Source: G963691835 sp963691835
GTDB lineage: Bacteria > Pseudomonadota > Alphaproteobacteria > Thalassobaculales > Thalassobaculaceae
Assembly: GCA_963691835.1 (NCBI GenBank)
Contig: OY829383.1
Location: forward strand, 2,170,001 to 2,234,000
Direction of reading: 5' to 3'
Length of the DNA: 64,000 nucleotides
The translations under genes and the position numbers were made by a program. Each line of letters starts with the position of its first letter. Position 1 is the first letter of the stretch. Below the pieces are notes generated by a model, which did not search any database, was not told the origin of the DNA, and saw nothing but the letters and a program-made list of their open reading frames with translations. Below are positions 7,390 to 16,387 of this stretch, one piece after another.

Positions 7390-8472
7390 ATGTCCGACCG
7401 TCCCGACACCGCCCATCTTCCGGCAGATCATCCGGCAGTGCTGACGGAGAAAGTCGGCGTCTTGCTGTTGAACCTGGGGACGCCGGACGCCACGGACTAT
7501 TGGTCGATCCGCCGCTATCTCAAGGAGTTTCTGACAGACCGTCGGGTGATCGAGGTGAACCCCTTCCTGTGGCAGATCATCCTGAACTTGTTCGTGCTGC
7601 CGCGCCGCCCGTTCAAGACGGGAGAGGCGTATGACCAGATCTGGCTGAAGGACACGAATGAGTCGCCGCTCCGCAAGATCACGCGGGAGCAGGCCGATCG
7701 CCTGGGTGAGCGGCTGGCCGGTCACGGTCTGGACGTCCACGTGGATTGGGCGATGCGCTACGGCAACCCCTCCACCGCCTCGAAGATCGAGGCGATGCAG
7801 GCCGCCGGATGCACGCGTATCCTGCTGGTGGCGCTCTATCCGCATTATGCGGCGGCGACGACGGCGACGGCCTACGACAAGGCGTTCGGTGCGCTGAAAA
7901 CGCTCCGTTGGCAGCCGGCGGTCCGGACAGCGCCGCCGTATCACGATGAGCCGGCTTACATTACGGCGCTCGCCAACTCGATCCGCACCCATCTCGCGGG
8001 TCTCGATTGGGAGCCGGAGGTGGTGATCGCGTCGTATCACGGGCTCCCAAAGCGCTACTTCATGGCGGGGGACCCCTATCACTGCCACTGCATGAAGACG
8101 ACGCGGCTTCTGCGGGAAGAACTCGGTTGGCCGAAAGACAGGCTGATCACGACCTTCCAGTCCAGGTTCGGACGCGAGGAATGGCTTCAGCCCTATACCG
8201 ATGTGACGGTGGAGGAGCTGGCGCAGTCCGGGACCAAACGCATGGCGATCGTGACCCCCGGCTTCTCGGCCGATTGCGTCGAGACGCTTGAGGAGATCGC
8301 GATCGGCGTCCGGGAGACGTTTGAGGAACATGGCGGAGAGCAGTTCTCCTTCATCCCCTGCCTGAACGACTCGCCCGGCGGTATGGACGTCATCGAGACC
8401 GTCGTGATGCGGGAACTGGGCGGATGGATTCCGGCAACCGTGGCCGCGCGCACCCAGGAGGCGGCGGAATAG
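7390..8472 (+). CDS. hemH: Ferrochelatase
   Basis: Ferrochelatase inserts Fe2+ into protoporphyrin IX, the last step of protohaem synthesis, at the cytoplasmic face of the inner membrane. In the 360 aa product VGVLLLNLGTPD opens the first domain, and ESPLRKITREQA and WAMRYGNPS follow. ASYHGLPKRYF holds the metal-binding His, and TPGFSADCVETLEEIA contains the conserved Glu-rich C-terminal signature. The frame is open for another 30 codons upstream. The ATG at 7390 was chosen because GGAGAG lies 3-8 bp before it and homology begins about 18 residues later. The neighbours are unrelated and it appears to be a single-gene unit. Confidence 0.95.
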   Translation: MSDRPDTAHLPADHPAVLTEKVGVLLLNLGTPDATDYWSIRRYLKEFLTDRRVIEVNPFLWQIILNLFVLPRRPFKTGEAYDQIWLKDTNESPLRKITREQADRLGERLAGHGLDVHVDWAMRYGNPSTASKIEAMQAAGCTRILLVALYPHYAAATTATAYDKAFGALKTLRWQPAVRTAPPYHDEPAYITALANSIRTHLAGLDWEPEVVIASYHGLPKRYFMAGDPYHCHCMKTTRLLREELGWPKDRLITTFQSRFGREEWLQPYTDVTVEELAQSGTKRMAIVTPGFSADCVETLEEIAIGVRETFEEHGGEQFSFIPCLNDSPGGMDVIETVVMRELGGWIPATVAARTQEAAE

Positions 8473-8482
8473 TCTTCTAGCG

Positions 8483-9427
8483 CTAGGCTGTTTGACCCGT
8501 GACGCTGGCGATGTGGGTCTCCACAAGATCACCGTAGAGCTTGCGAATACGCCGAAGCACGGGGCCCGCATTGCCGTCGCCGATGGTCCGCCCGTCGATC
8601 TCGCCCACGGGCGTTGGCCCGCCGAAGGTGCCCGACATGAAGGCTTCGTCAGCGCCGTAGGTTTCCAGCAGAGAAAAATTCCGCTCAAAGACCGGGATGT
8701 CGTTTGCGCGGCAGAGCTCGATGACTTTCCGGCGGGTGATCCCGTTCATGCAGTAGTCGCCCGTGGAGGTCCAAACCTCGCCCCCCCGTACGATGAAGAA
8801 GTTGCAGGCGTTCGTGGTGTTCACGAACCCGAACGGATCCAGCATCAGCGCCTCATCCGCCCCGGCCTTCAGCGCATGGACCAACGCCAGAATACAGTTC
8901 AGCTTGGAGTGCGAGTTGAGCTTAGGGTCCTGGGTCAGCGGTAAACCCCGATGGTTGGGGACCGTATGGAGCCGCGCGCCCTTCTTTGCCCAGTCGGGAC
9001 CCAGCGCCGAATGCTCGGCAATCATGACGATGGTCGAGCCAAAGATGCTGAACCTCGGGTCCTGGAAGGGCTTCCGCTTGACCCCCCGCGTGACCATCAG
9101 CCTGACATGGGCATCGTCGACCATTCCGTTGGCTTTGACGGTGTCGTAGAGCGCCTTCGTCAGAGCCTTCCGGTCCATGCCGATATCGAGATCGAGCGAG
9201 ATCGCCGCCTCGTAAAGACGGTCGAGATGCTCATCCAGGAAGACGAGGCATCCTTTCTTGAGACGAAGCCCCTCCCAAATCCCGTCGCCCAGCATGAAGC
9301 CGCTGTCGTAAACGGAGACCTTGGCGTCCGGTCGCGGGACGAGGTCCCCGTTCACGTAGACAAGCACGGTATCATTCCTCGGATCCTCGCCCGAGTCGTG
9401 CATGGAATGGGTGCTTTGGTCGGTCAT
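8483..9427 (-). CDS. Class IV (branched-chain/D-amino-acid type) aminotransferase
   Basis: This is a PLP-dependent fold-type IV aminotransferase of 314 aa. VYVNGDLVPRPDAKVSVYD and GFMLGDGIWEGLR are the N-terminal signatures. SHSKLNCILALVHAL carries the Schiff-base Lys, ALMLDPFGFVNTTNACNFF the cofactor-phosphate loop, and TSTGDYCMNGITRRKVIEL the C-terminal motif. An ATG lies 33 bp upstream, but GGAGAG directly before the ATG at 9427 decides the start. The gene ends the minus-strand run E1 alpha, E1 beta, ThDP enzyme, aminotransferase, 55 bp after the ThDP gene, so amino acid/2-oxo acid interconversion for that locus is plausible. The substrate (branched-chain or D-amino acid) is not decidable here. 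Confidence 0.88.
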   Translation of the reverse strand: MTDQSTHSMHDSGEDPRNDTVLVYVNGDLVPRPDAKVSVYDSGFMLGDGIWEGLRLKKGCLVFLDEHLDRLYEAAISLDLDIGMDRKALTKALYDTVKANGMVDDAHVRLMVTRGVKRKPFQDPRFSIFGSTIVMIAEHSALGPDWAKKGARLHTVPNHRGLPLTQDPKLNSHSKLNCILALVHALKAGADEALMLDPFGFVNTTNACNFFIVRGGEVWTSTGDYCMNGITRRKVIELCRANDIPVFERNFSLLETYGADEAFMSGTFGGPTPVGEIDGRTIGDGNAGPVLRRIRKLYGDLVETHIASVTGQTA

Positions 9428-9482
9428 GGGCGCTCTCCGGTTTAGCGCCCATTCGGCCACACCCTCGCCGCCGCGTCGAGGA

Positions 9483-11204
9483 TCAGGCGACCCGGTCGCC
9501 CTTTTTCACCTTCACCGCCCGGTTGTCGACCGCGGGCAGCATCTTGGCGGGGTCACGGGTCACGACGACATCGATCACTGTGGGCTGAGATTTATTTTCG
9601 ATGCCGGAACGAATGGCTTTGTCGAGTTGGTCCGGGTGGTCCACCCGAACGCCGTGGCAGCCGAGAGCCTCCGCCGCGACCGCATAGTTGGTCTCCGCCA
9701 GATCGCTCGCCTGATACGCCCCCTCACCATACATAAGGTGTTGAAGTGCCTTCACATATCCGGATGCGGCATTGTTGACGACCATGAGCGTGAAACCGAG
9801 CCCCAGGCGCCGTGCGGTCTCCAACTCGCCGATGACCATGTTGAAACCGCCATCGCCGGTGAGGCCGATGACCGGGCCGTCCGTCGCCAAGGCTGCCCCC
9901 ATCGAACCCGGCAGGCCATACCCGATCGACGCGAAGCCGCGATCCGGCAGAAAGCCCCGGCCCGCGCGCTTGGTATTGAACAGCAAGCCGCCCCAATGAG
10001 CCGCGAAGCCGCCATCTGCCACGAGAACCGCGTCTTCGGGCAGGATGCCGTTCAGCTCATGGATCATCCGGGCCATGTTGACGGGGACTTCCTCGGACGT
10101 CAGCCGCGCGTCGACGGATTTCCGCCACTCCGCCATACGCCGGGTGACATCGGCGACGTGGTCCTTGCGCGCGGCCGCACCGGCCGTGTCCATGGCTGCA
10201 TGGAGATCCCGGATACCTTCCCGCGCGTCGCCCCAAAGACCGATCGTGGGCTCGTAAGTGCGGCCGATTTCCTCGGCCACAGCTTCCAGATGGATCACGG
10301 TCTTGCCCTTGGGCGGAACGGTGAAACGTTTGGTCGCGATCTCGCCGAGCTTGCAGCCCACGACCAGCAGGCAGTCGCTTTTCTCGATCAGCGCGTTGGC
10401 AATGCGGTCATAACGCCCGAACAACCCGGCTGAGAGGGGGCTTGAGCATGCGATCGCGCCTTTGCCCGTCATCGTATGGGCGACCGGGATGTTGAACGCG
10501 TCGGCGAAGCGCTGCAGATCAGCGTTCGCGCCCGAGATATGGACACCGCCGCCCGCCAGGATCAGCGGTGACGTCGACTTGGACAGCAGGGCCGCGGCTG
10601 CCTCCACCGACGCCGCGTCCGGCCGGGATCGAAGTGCGGGCATCGCGCCGTATCTTGGGTCGATCTCGAACTCGCCCGGATCGAATGGATGGGTGTCGTG
10701 GCAGATGTCTTCGGGAACGTCGATCACCACCGGCCCCGGACGGCCCGTGGTGGCGACTTGGAAGGCGCGACGCATCAGCTCCGGGATGCGGTCGATCATC
10801 TCCACCCGCAGAACTTCTTTCACTGCCGGGCGCAGGATCTCAAGCTGGCGGCTTTCCTGGGTCATGTTCTTCCAGGCGTGACCCCGGTGGGCGTCGCCCA
10901 CCAGCGCCACCATGGCTGTTCCGGCATTCAGCGCCTCGACCAATCCGGTCACAAGGTTGGTCGCGCCCGGGCCCAGCGTCGCGTCCACAACGCCGACGCG
11001 CCCGGACACCTTGGCGTAGGCGTCCGCCGCGAAGGCGCCGCACCGCTCGTCGTTGATCAGGGAATGGGCAAGGCCGAGCCGCCGGGTCGCGTCGTAGAAC
11101 GGCAAAAGCTGGAAGCCGCCCATCCCGAACATGGGTCCCGTGCCATGGGCCTGGAACATCCGGGCGAGCGCCTCGCCGCCGGTCATCTCGTTGGTATCGC
11201 TCAT
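9483..11204 (-). CDS. Acetolactate-synthase-like ThDP-binding protein
   Basis: The 573 aa product has the complete three-domain architecture. The N-terminal domain has the activating Glu in INDERCGAFAADAYAKVSG (about residues 51-69) and VDATLGPGATNLVTGL. A central FAD/nucleotide-type domain shows LILAGGGVHISGA and LLVVGCKLGEIAT. The C-terminal domain has GLTGDGGFNMVIGELETA and MVVNNAASGYVKA, a regular ThDP/Mg motif with NN. It differs from the enzyme at 5613 in these motifs and is not a recent copy. It lies between the E1 pair and the aminotransferase on the same strand. A 2-oxo acid decarboxylase or ligase role in the same pathway is inferred; no specific substrate can be given. Confidence 0.85.
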   Translation of the reverse strand: MSDTNEMTGGEALARMFQAHGTGPMFGMGGFQLLPFYDATRRLGLAHSLINDERCGAFAADAYAKVSGRVGVVDATLGPGATNLVTGLVEALNAGTAMVALVGDAHRGHAWKNMTQESRQLEILRPAVKEVLRVEMIDRIPELMRRAFQVATTGRPGPVVIDVPEDICHDTHPFDPGEFEIDPRYGAMPALRSRPDAASVEAAAALLSKSTSPLILAGGGVHISGANADLQRFADAFNIPVAHTMTGKGAIACSSPLSAGLFGRYDRIANALIEKSDCLLVVGCKLGEIATKRFTVPPKGKTVIHLEAVAEEIGRTYEPTIGLWGDAREGIRDLHAAMDTAGAAARKDHVADVTRRMAEWRKSVDARLTSEEVPVNMARMIHELNGILPEDAVLVADGGFAAHWGGLLFNTKRAGRGFLPDRGFASIGYGLPGSMGAALATDGPVIGLTGDGGFNMVIGELETARRLGLGFTLMVVNNAASGYVKALQHLMYGEGAYQASDLAETNYAVAAEALGCHGVRVDHPDQLDKAIRSGIENKSQPTVIDVVVTRDPAKMLPAVDNRAVKVKKGDRVA

Positions 11205-11242
11205 TTGTTTCGGTCCATTAACGAATAGAGTTGGCGGCGTAC

Positions 11243-12214
11243 TCAGGCCAGGAGGGCCCGCGCGGCCGTGGCGATGCGGTCTTCGGTCACGCGGACTTCA
11301 TCCTCCAGCGGCGGGGCGTAGGAGATCGGGATGCGGGGCGCGCCGAGGCGTTTCACCGGCGCTTTCAGGGTGCCAAACAGGTGCTCGGACACCGTTGCGG
11401 CAACCTCGCCGCCGAAACCGCCGACCGCCACGCTTTCGTGGGCGACGATCAGGCGGCCAGTCTTCCGGACGGAGGCGAAGACAGCCTCCTTGTCCCAAGG
11501 CCAAAGGGTCCGCAGGTCGATCACCTCGACCGAGATACCGTCGTTTGCAAGTGCTTCCGAGGCTTTCTCAGCGACGTGAACCGTTGCGGACCAGGCGACA
11601 ATCGTGAGATCGGTGCCCTCCCGCACCGTGCGCGCCACGCCGAAGGGCAGCGGCTCGGCATCGGTATCGACCTCGCCTTCCAGTCCCCAGATGTTCTTGT
11701 GCTCGAAATAGACGACGGGGTCGTCTGATCGGATGGCCGCCCGGAGAAGCCCCCAGTTGTCCGCAGGCGTGCTGGGGACGGCGACCACGAGGCCGGGAAT
11801 GTGGGTGTACCAGCTTTCGAGCGACTGGCTGTGCTGGGCCGCGGACGACCGCCATATGCCCATGGGCTCCCGGATAACCATCGGAACCCGGAGCTGGCCG
11901 CCGAGCATGTAGCGGGCTTTCGCCGCCTGATTGATCAGCTCATCCACCGCACAGAGCGCGAAGTCCGCAAACCGCATTTCCACCACGGGCCGGGTCCCCG
12001 CCATCGCGGCGCCCACGGCCGCCCCCATGATGGCGGCCTCGGAGATTGGCGCGTCGGAGATCCGCTCGGGCCCGAACTCCTCCACAAGACCCTTGTACTG
12101 GCCGAAGACGCCGCCCCGGCCGAGGTCTTCGCCGACCGCCCAGACCATGGGGTCCCGGTGCATTTCAGAGGCGAGGGCCGATTTTCCAGCTTCCGCGTAG
12201 GTCATGACTACCAT
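11243..12214 (-). CDS. 2-oxo acid dehydrogenase E1 component, beta subunit
   Basis: This is the beta half of a heterotetrameric E1 (pyruvate, acetoin or branched-chain oxo-acid dehydrogenase type). Features of the 323 aa protein are GEDLGRGGVFGQYKGL with the ThDP Glu region, ISDAPISEAAIMGAAVGAAMAG, the Phe/Asp-rich FADFALCAVDELINQAAK, and VIDLRTLWPWDKEAV with AHESVAVGGFGGEV in the C-terminal domain. Start: the ATG at 12214 has AGGAGG seven bases upstream and overlaps the alpha-subunit stop by 7 nt. A second ATG three codons later is less well placed. No E2 or E3 gene is next to it, so the lipoyl partner must lie elsewhere. Confidence 0.92.
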   Translation of the reverse strand: MVVMTYAEAGKSALASEMHRDPMVWAVGEDLGRGGVFGQYKGLVEEFGPERISDAPISEAAIMGAAVGAAMAGTRPVVEMRFADFALCAVDELINQAAKARYMLGGQLRVPMVIREPMGIWRSSAAQHSQSLESWYTHIPGLVVAVPSTPADNWGLLRAAIRSDDPVVYFEHKNIWGLEGEVDTDAEPLPFGVARTVREGTDLTIVAWSATVHVAEKASEALANDGISVEVIDLRTLWPWDKEAVFASVRKTGRLIVAHESVAVGGFGGEVAATVSEHLFGTLKAPVKRLGAPRIPISYAPPLEDEVRVTEDRIATAARALLA

Positions 12215-13221
12215 CGGAACGCCTCCTCTCGCGGATCGGCGATGTCCTGAACATCGGCATAAGCGAGAGCCGTGTCGGGCCAGGGAGCGTTTCGAGCGGC
12301 CTCGTAGACGCCCGCCATCTCTTCTTGAGCAGCCGTCCGGTGACTCTCAAGGTCGTCTGTGGAAACGCCTAACTCGGCGAGATAGGCGGCACACCGGGCG
12401 ATCGGATCGTTGCCCCAGGCCTCCTCGACCTCTCCGTCTGGCCGGTAGGCGGCCGGGTCGGATGCTGTATGCCCCGTGAGCCTATAGGTCCGGCAAACCA
12501 GGAACCGCGGGCCGCCGCCACTGCGCACTTCGCCCACGAGCGCACGTGCTGCCTCATCGACCGCCGCAACATCGTTTCCGTCCACTGTCGTCGCCGGGAT
12601 CCCAAGACTTTCCGCCCGCGCGGCCGGTCCGGGCCCCCCTGTCATCGCGTCCGTCCGCGTGGTCGAGGCGAAGCCGTTGTCTTCGCAGACGAACAAGGCG
12701 GGAAGATCAAAGACCTTCGTCCAGTTGAGCCCCTCCAGGAACGGCCCCCGGTTGATGGCGCCGTCGCCGAAGATGCTGACCGCGATCCGGTCCTCGCGCC
12801 GAAGCTTGATGGCATGTGCAGCGCCGGCGGCAATGTTGATGTTGGCCGCCACCACACCATTGGCGCCGAGCATGGACACGCCCACGTCCGCGATGTGCAT
12901 GGACCCACCCTTGCCTTGGCTTGTGCCCCCAGCCCGGCCGAGCAGCTCGCACATCATGGCTCCTGCGTCAGCCCCTTTGGCCAAGGTGTGGCCATGCCCC
13001 CGGTGGGTTGAGAGAAGGTAGTCGTCCCGGCGCAGGTTGAGGCAGACGCCGGTGGCGATCGCTTCCTGCCCGATAGAGGGGTGGATTGCGCCGAGCACCA
13101 ATTTGTCATGGCTTGCCTGGATCGCCGCCTCCTCAAAGGCGCGTATCCGGTGCATCTGCCGGTGGTGTTCGACGAGGCGCGCGACGTCGACGTTGCGCGG
13201 CGGTGCCGTGGTCTCGCTCAC
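12208..13221 (-). CDS. 2-oxo acid dehydrogenase E1 component, alpha subunit
   Basis: The alpha half of the ThDP-dependent E1 decarboxylase, 337 aa. Diagnostic segments are GQEAIATGVCLNLRRDDYL, STHRGHGHTLAKGAD, GGTSQGKGGSMHIAD, SIFGDGAINRGPFLEGLNW (the GDG...N ThDP/Mg motif) and RTYRLTGHTASDPAAYR (phosphorylation-loop region of the family). The frame extends another 27 codons upstream. GTG at 13221 was chosen because GGAGG lies a few bases before it and the family N-terminus begins soon after. It is the first gene of the minus-strand locus running to 8483 and is coupled to the beta gene by a 7 nt overlap. Confidence 0.92.
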   Translation of the reverse strand: MSETTAPPRNVDVARLVEHHRQMHRIRAFEEAAIQASHDKLVLGAIHPSIGQEAIATGVCLNLRRDDYLLSTHRGHGHTLAKGADAGAMMCELLGRAGGTSQGKGGSMHIADVGVSMLGANGVVAANINIAAGAAHAIKLRREDRIAVSIFGDGAINRGPFLEGLNWTKVFDLPALFVCEDNGFASTTRTDAMTGGPGPAARAESLGIPATTVDGNDVAAVDEAARALVGEVRSGGGPRFLVCRTYRLTGHTASDPAAYRPDGEVEEAWGNDPIARCAAYLAELGVSTDDLESHRTAAQEEMAGVYEAARNAPWPDTALAYADVQDIADPREEAFRW

Positions 13222-13374
13222 GAAGCTCCTCCCTGGTGGCGGCACGGTGCTCCGCGCTCTCAATTGGCCGCGAGTGTAGGAAGCCCGGTGATTCAGCGTC
13301 AAGCGAGGTCATTGACGGCTCCGCGTCTCCCGGCATGATGCTGTGACACAAAGGAAATTGGAGACCGGCACCCG

Positions 13375-14160
13375 ATGGAGACGGTGCGTTACCCCTGGCA
13401 GCCAAACCCGAAACCATTGCCACAGGGCCGCATGGTCACGGCGGTCGGGGATGTCCACGGGCGGGCCGACCTTATGGAGGCGATGTTCGAGGCGCTGGCC
13501 GAGGATGTGCGCCGCGCGCGGCCTCAGTCGGCGGCGAACATTCTGATCGGTGATCTGGTGGACAGGGGACCGGCGTCCTTCGATTGCATCGGGATCGCCA
13601 TGGCCGGATTGGCGGCGTTCGTAGACGGCCGGGTTCCAGTGGAGGACATCGCGCTGACCGGGAACCATGACGCGTGGTTGGTCGATGCTCTCGCCGGGCG
13701 TCTGGATGACGGGGATGCGTCCGTTTGGGCGCTGAACGGGGGGAGAGAAACCTGGGCGAGCTTCGGGCTCAAGGTTCCGGCGCGGCCGGGAGGGAGCCAA
13801 CTCTCACAGGAACTGCTGGCGCATACGCCCCAGCCGATGCAGGAGTTTGTTGCGCATATGCCGCTTTCCCACCGCGAAGGCGATCTGATGTTTGTTCACG
13901 CCGGACTGGACCCCCGGCTGCCGCTGGATGACCAGGATCCGCATGCGATGATGTGGATTCGCGATGTCTTTTTGGAAGCGAAACAGTGGCCGTTCGAGGT
14001 GATGGTCGTCCATGGCCATACCATTGAGATGCCGGCCGGCGCCCCGGTTGTTCATCCTCATCGCATCTGTATCGATACCGGCGCGTTCAGCACAGGTGTT
14101 TTGACAGGCGTCGAATTCCTCGGAGGCGAGATGCGGTTTATTCAAGTTCGGGCGGATTGA
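13375..14160 (+). CDS. Metallophosphoesterase (calcineurin-like / PPP-type phosphatase)
   Basis: The 261 aa cytoplasmic protein has the binuclear-metal signature of calcineurin-like phosphoesterases: GDVHGRADLM (residues 25-34, GDxHG), GDLVDRGPASF (GDxxDRG), LTGNHDAWLVD (GNHD/E), FVHAGLDPRLPLDD and VVHGHTIEMP (GHT). This layout is that of bacterial PPP/ApaH-like serine/threonine phosphatases. The last 4 nt overlap an upstream extension of the glycosylase frame, so the two are adjacent and probably co-transcribed. The substrate could be a phosphoprotein or a dinucleotide. Confidence 0.9.
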   Translation: METVRYPWQPNPKPLPQGRMVTAVGDVHGRADLMEAMFEALAEDVRRARPQSAANILIGDLVDRGPASFDCIGIAMAGLAAFVDGRVPVEDIALTGNHDAWLVDALAGRLDDGDASVWALNGGRETWASFGLKVPARPGGSQLSQELLAHTPQPMQEFVAHMPLSHREGDLMFVHAGLDPRLPLDDQDPHAMMWIRDVFLEAKQWPFEVMVVHGHTIEMPAGAPVVHPHRICIDTGAFSTGVLTGVEFLGGEMRFIQVRAD

Positions 14161-14255
14161 TTGGCCGGCGGTGCGGCCAAGCGCTCCGGTGGTCAAACTC
14201 TGGGTCCGGGCCTAGAGTGGCACTGTACCGCCCGGTACGAGACTGGAGAGTTTCC

Positions 14256-14930
14256 TTGGTAGCAGCCTTCACCCCGTTCCTTGAGCGCGCCGCCGCGCTG
14301 AAAGGCGGCATCGACGCTGTGGAGGCCCTGCTACCGGTCTCGAAGTCGCAAAAGGAGCTTGCCGCGATTCCGGATGACCGGTGGCTTGCGGAGATGGCCC
14401 GGCGGGTCTTCCAGGCTGGGTTCAATTGGAAGGTCATCGACAAGAAATGGGATGGCTTCGAAGCCGCGTTTGAGGGGTTTCAGCCGAACCGTCTGGCGAT
14501 GTTGCCCGACGAAGCGCTGGACTCGCTGTTGTCAGATACGCGGATCGTCCGGCATGGGGCGAAGATCCGATCGGTCCGGGATAACGCCCGTTTTATCGTC
14601 GACCTTGCGGACGCAAACGGCGCCGCTTCCATGGTCTTTGCCGGTTGGCCGGACAGTGACTATGTCGGCCTGCTTGATATGCTGAAAAAGGAAGGATCAC
14701 GGCTCGGCGGCAACACCGGGCAGTACTTCCTGCGGTTCATGGGAAAGCCTGCATTCATGCTGTCGCCGGACGTTGTGCGGGCTCTGATTACAGCGGGTGT
14801 CGTGGACAAGGCCCCCTCGTCAAAGTCGTCGATGGCTGCGGTCCAGGCGGCCTTCAACACCTGGTCAGAGGAGAGCGGCCGGGATCTGTCGCAGATCAGC
14901 CGAATCCTAGCGATGAGTGTGGACAGCTAG
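14256..14930 (+). CDS. DNA-3-methyladenine glycosylase I family protein
   Basis: This is a base-excision-repair glycosylase of the Tag family (helix-hairpin-helix superfamily). Alignable segments of the 224 aa protein are ARRVFQAGFNWKVIDKKW, where the GFNW aromatic base pocket is typical of Tag, then FEGFQPNRLAMLPDEALDSL and RIVRHGAKIRSVRDNA, which carries the HxxKI segment of the family. No zinc-binding Cys/His cluster like that of E. coli Tag is evident. Start: the frame is open to 14157, but GGAGAG stands five bases before the TTG at 14256, where family homology begins. The use of TTG is therefore a judgement. It is followed 3 bp later by a small membrane protein gene. Confidence 0.8.
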   Translation: MVAAFTPFLERAAALKGGIDAVEALLPVSKSQKELAAIPDDRWLAEMARRVFQAGFNWKVIDKKWDGFEAAFEGFQPNRLAMLPDEALDSLLSDTRIVRHGAKIRSVRDNARFIVDLADANGAASMVFAGWPDSDYVGLLDMLKKEGSRLGGNTGQYFLRFMGKPAFMLSPDVVRALITAGVVDKAPSSKSSMAAVQAAFNTWSEESGRDLSQISRILAMSVDS

Positions 14931-14933
14931 CCA

Positions 14934-15413
14934 ATGACGGAAACCCCACCATCCGAGCCGCGCGGCCGCCCCGACCCGGAAGAGGATGTCCCTCACCCGC
15001 ATTCGCCCCGCGCCCGTTCCGAGCCGCAGATCGAGACGTTGGAGATCGGGTTCGAGCAATGGCTCACCCGCCTGATCACGGCGGTTCTGTTCGCCTTCGG
15101 GGCGGTGGAGTGGTGGAACGATACCGACGGGACATTCTGGTTCGTTGGGGCGGCCGTCGTCTTTACCGTCGGCGAGGTGGCACCCGGGCTCGTCGCCCCG
15201 GTGATGCCGGTCTGGCGGCCGATCGCCACGGTCTTGTGGGTGCTCGTCAGGCCGCTTCTAGGGCTTGTGACGTCCGTTGTGCCAAGCGACTACTTTCGCC
15301 CCCAACCTCCCCTCCGGCCGTTGTCCAGCGAGGAGATCAATGCTGCCCTCGATGAGGCGGACAAAGAAGCCGAAGAACGATCCGACCCAAAGTCCGGAGA
15401 TCCCCAGAGATGA
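14934..15413 (+). CDS. Unknown small membrane protein
   Basis: I do not recognise this 159 aa protein. The first 40 residues are Pro/Arg/Glu-rich and probably disordered. Two or three hydrophobic stretches follow (LITAVLFAFGAVEWW, FVGAAVVFTVGEVAPGLVAP and VLWVLVRPLLGLVTSVV, about residues 43-118), and the last 35 residues are charged (EEINAALDEADKEAEERS). An inner-membrane location with cytoplasmic tails is inferred. The ATG is 3 bp after the glycosylase stop, and the stop overlaps the VOC gene by 4 nt (ATGA), so it belongs to the same transcript. Confidence 0.7.
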   Translation: MTETPPSEPRGRPDPEEDVPHPHSPRARSEPQIETLEIGFEQWLTRLITAVLFAFGAVEWWNDTDGTFWFVGAAVVFTVGEVAPGLVAPVMPVWRPIATVLWVLVRPLLGLVTSVVPSDYFRPQPPLRPLSSEEINAALDEADKEAEERSDPKSGDPQR

Positions 15414-16333
15414 CCACCCAGCTTCCCGGAAAAGGGTCGATCTTCCTTGATCATCTCGCTCATTTCGTTCCCGATATGGATGAGGCGCATCAGGCGTTCA
15501 ACAGGTTGGGCTTCGTCCAGACACCGTATACCCCCCACCGCCATACCGAGGACGGACAGCAGGAACCGGTCTTGTCCGGCACCGCGAACCGGTGCGTTAT
15601 GCTGGATGAGGGCTACTTCGAGATCATGGCCGTGTCGGACTCCGAGACCGCTCAGGGTGCCCGGACCCAGGCACAGATCGACCGGTACACGGGCCTCCAC
15701 CTGATCGCCTTCGGAACCGCGGAGCCGGAGGCGGTGCAGGGCCGCCTCACATTCAGTGGGTTTCACCCGCAGCCGTTGGTGCATCTGACCCGTGCGGTGA
15801 CCCGCCCCGACGGTTCAGAGGATACGGCCAAGTTCACCTGTTGCCGCGTCCGGCCGGACGACATGCCCGAAGGACGTGTCCAGTACGTCGCCCATCATAC
15901 GGAGGATCTGGTCTGGCAGGATCGCTGGAAGACCCATGGCAATGGGATCACCGCCCTGCGCGACGTCATCATATGTACCGATGATCTGGAACGGACGGCG
16001 GCCCGCTTCTGCTTCTTTCTGGACCAGGGCTCGCCGAAGCGTCTGTACGACGGGATTTGGCGGGTACCGCTCGACCGGGGTGGCGTGGTGATTTGCGACC
16101 CCGAGAGGCTGGGAGTTCTCTTGCCGGGCCTCGCGATCCCAAGCCTGCCGTTCATCGCCGGATACGGGGTGCTCTCCCGTGACTTGGCGCTTACGGCGGG
16201 ATTTTTCCGTGATCGAGGTTTCACGGTGGATGAGGTGGGGCCGACCCTGCGCCTGATCCTGCCCGAGTCGATCGGCGGCGCCATGTTGATCGCCGGAGAG
16301 GAAGAAGGTTTCGCCTGGTCCCGGGCGAAGTAA
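15410..16333 (+). CDS. VOC-superfamily (glyoxalase-like) protein, two-domain
   Basis: The 307 aa protein begins with FLDHLAHFVPDMDEAHQAFNRLGF, the beta-alpha opening of a vicinal-oxygen-chelate module. A second module starts near residue 180 with ITALRDVIICTDDLERTAARF. Candidate metal ligands are the His in DHLAH, the Glu in DEGYFEIMAV and the His in VAHHTEDLVWQ. Two-domain VOC proteins of this size include ring-cleaving dioxygenases and lyases, but no specific activity can be assigned. It overlaps the upstream membrane protein gene by 4 nt and is followed 54 bp later by an SDR gene. A paralogue of the same length lies at 21893-22816. Confidence 0.78.
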   Translation: MTTQLPGKGSIFLDHLAHFVPDMDEAHQAFNRLGFVQTPYTPHRHTEDGQQEPVLSGTANRCVMLDEGYFEIMAVSDSETAQGARTQAQIDRYTGLHLIAFGTAEPEAVQGRLTFSGFHPQPLVHLTRAVTRPDGSEDTAKFTCCRVRPDDMPEGRVQYVAHHTEDLVWQDRWKTHGNGITALRDVIICTDDLERTAARFCFFLDQGSPKRLYDGIWRVPLDRGGVVICDPERLGVLLPGLAIPSLPFIAGYGVLSRDLALTAGFFRDRGFTVDEVGPTLRLILPESIGGAMLIAGEEEGFAWSRAK

Positions 16334-16387
16334 CTGGTCCCGGGCGAAGTGATCGGAAGAAGAAAAAAGACGAGAGGAATCAAGAAT

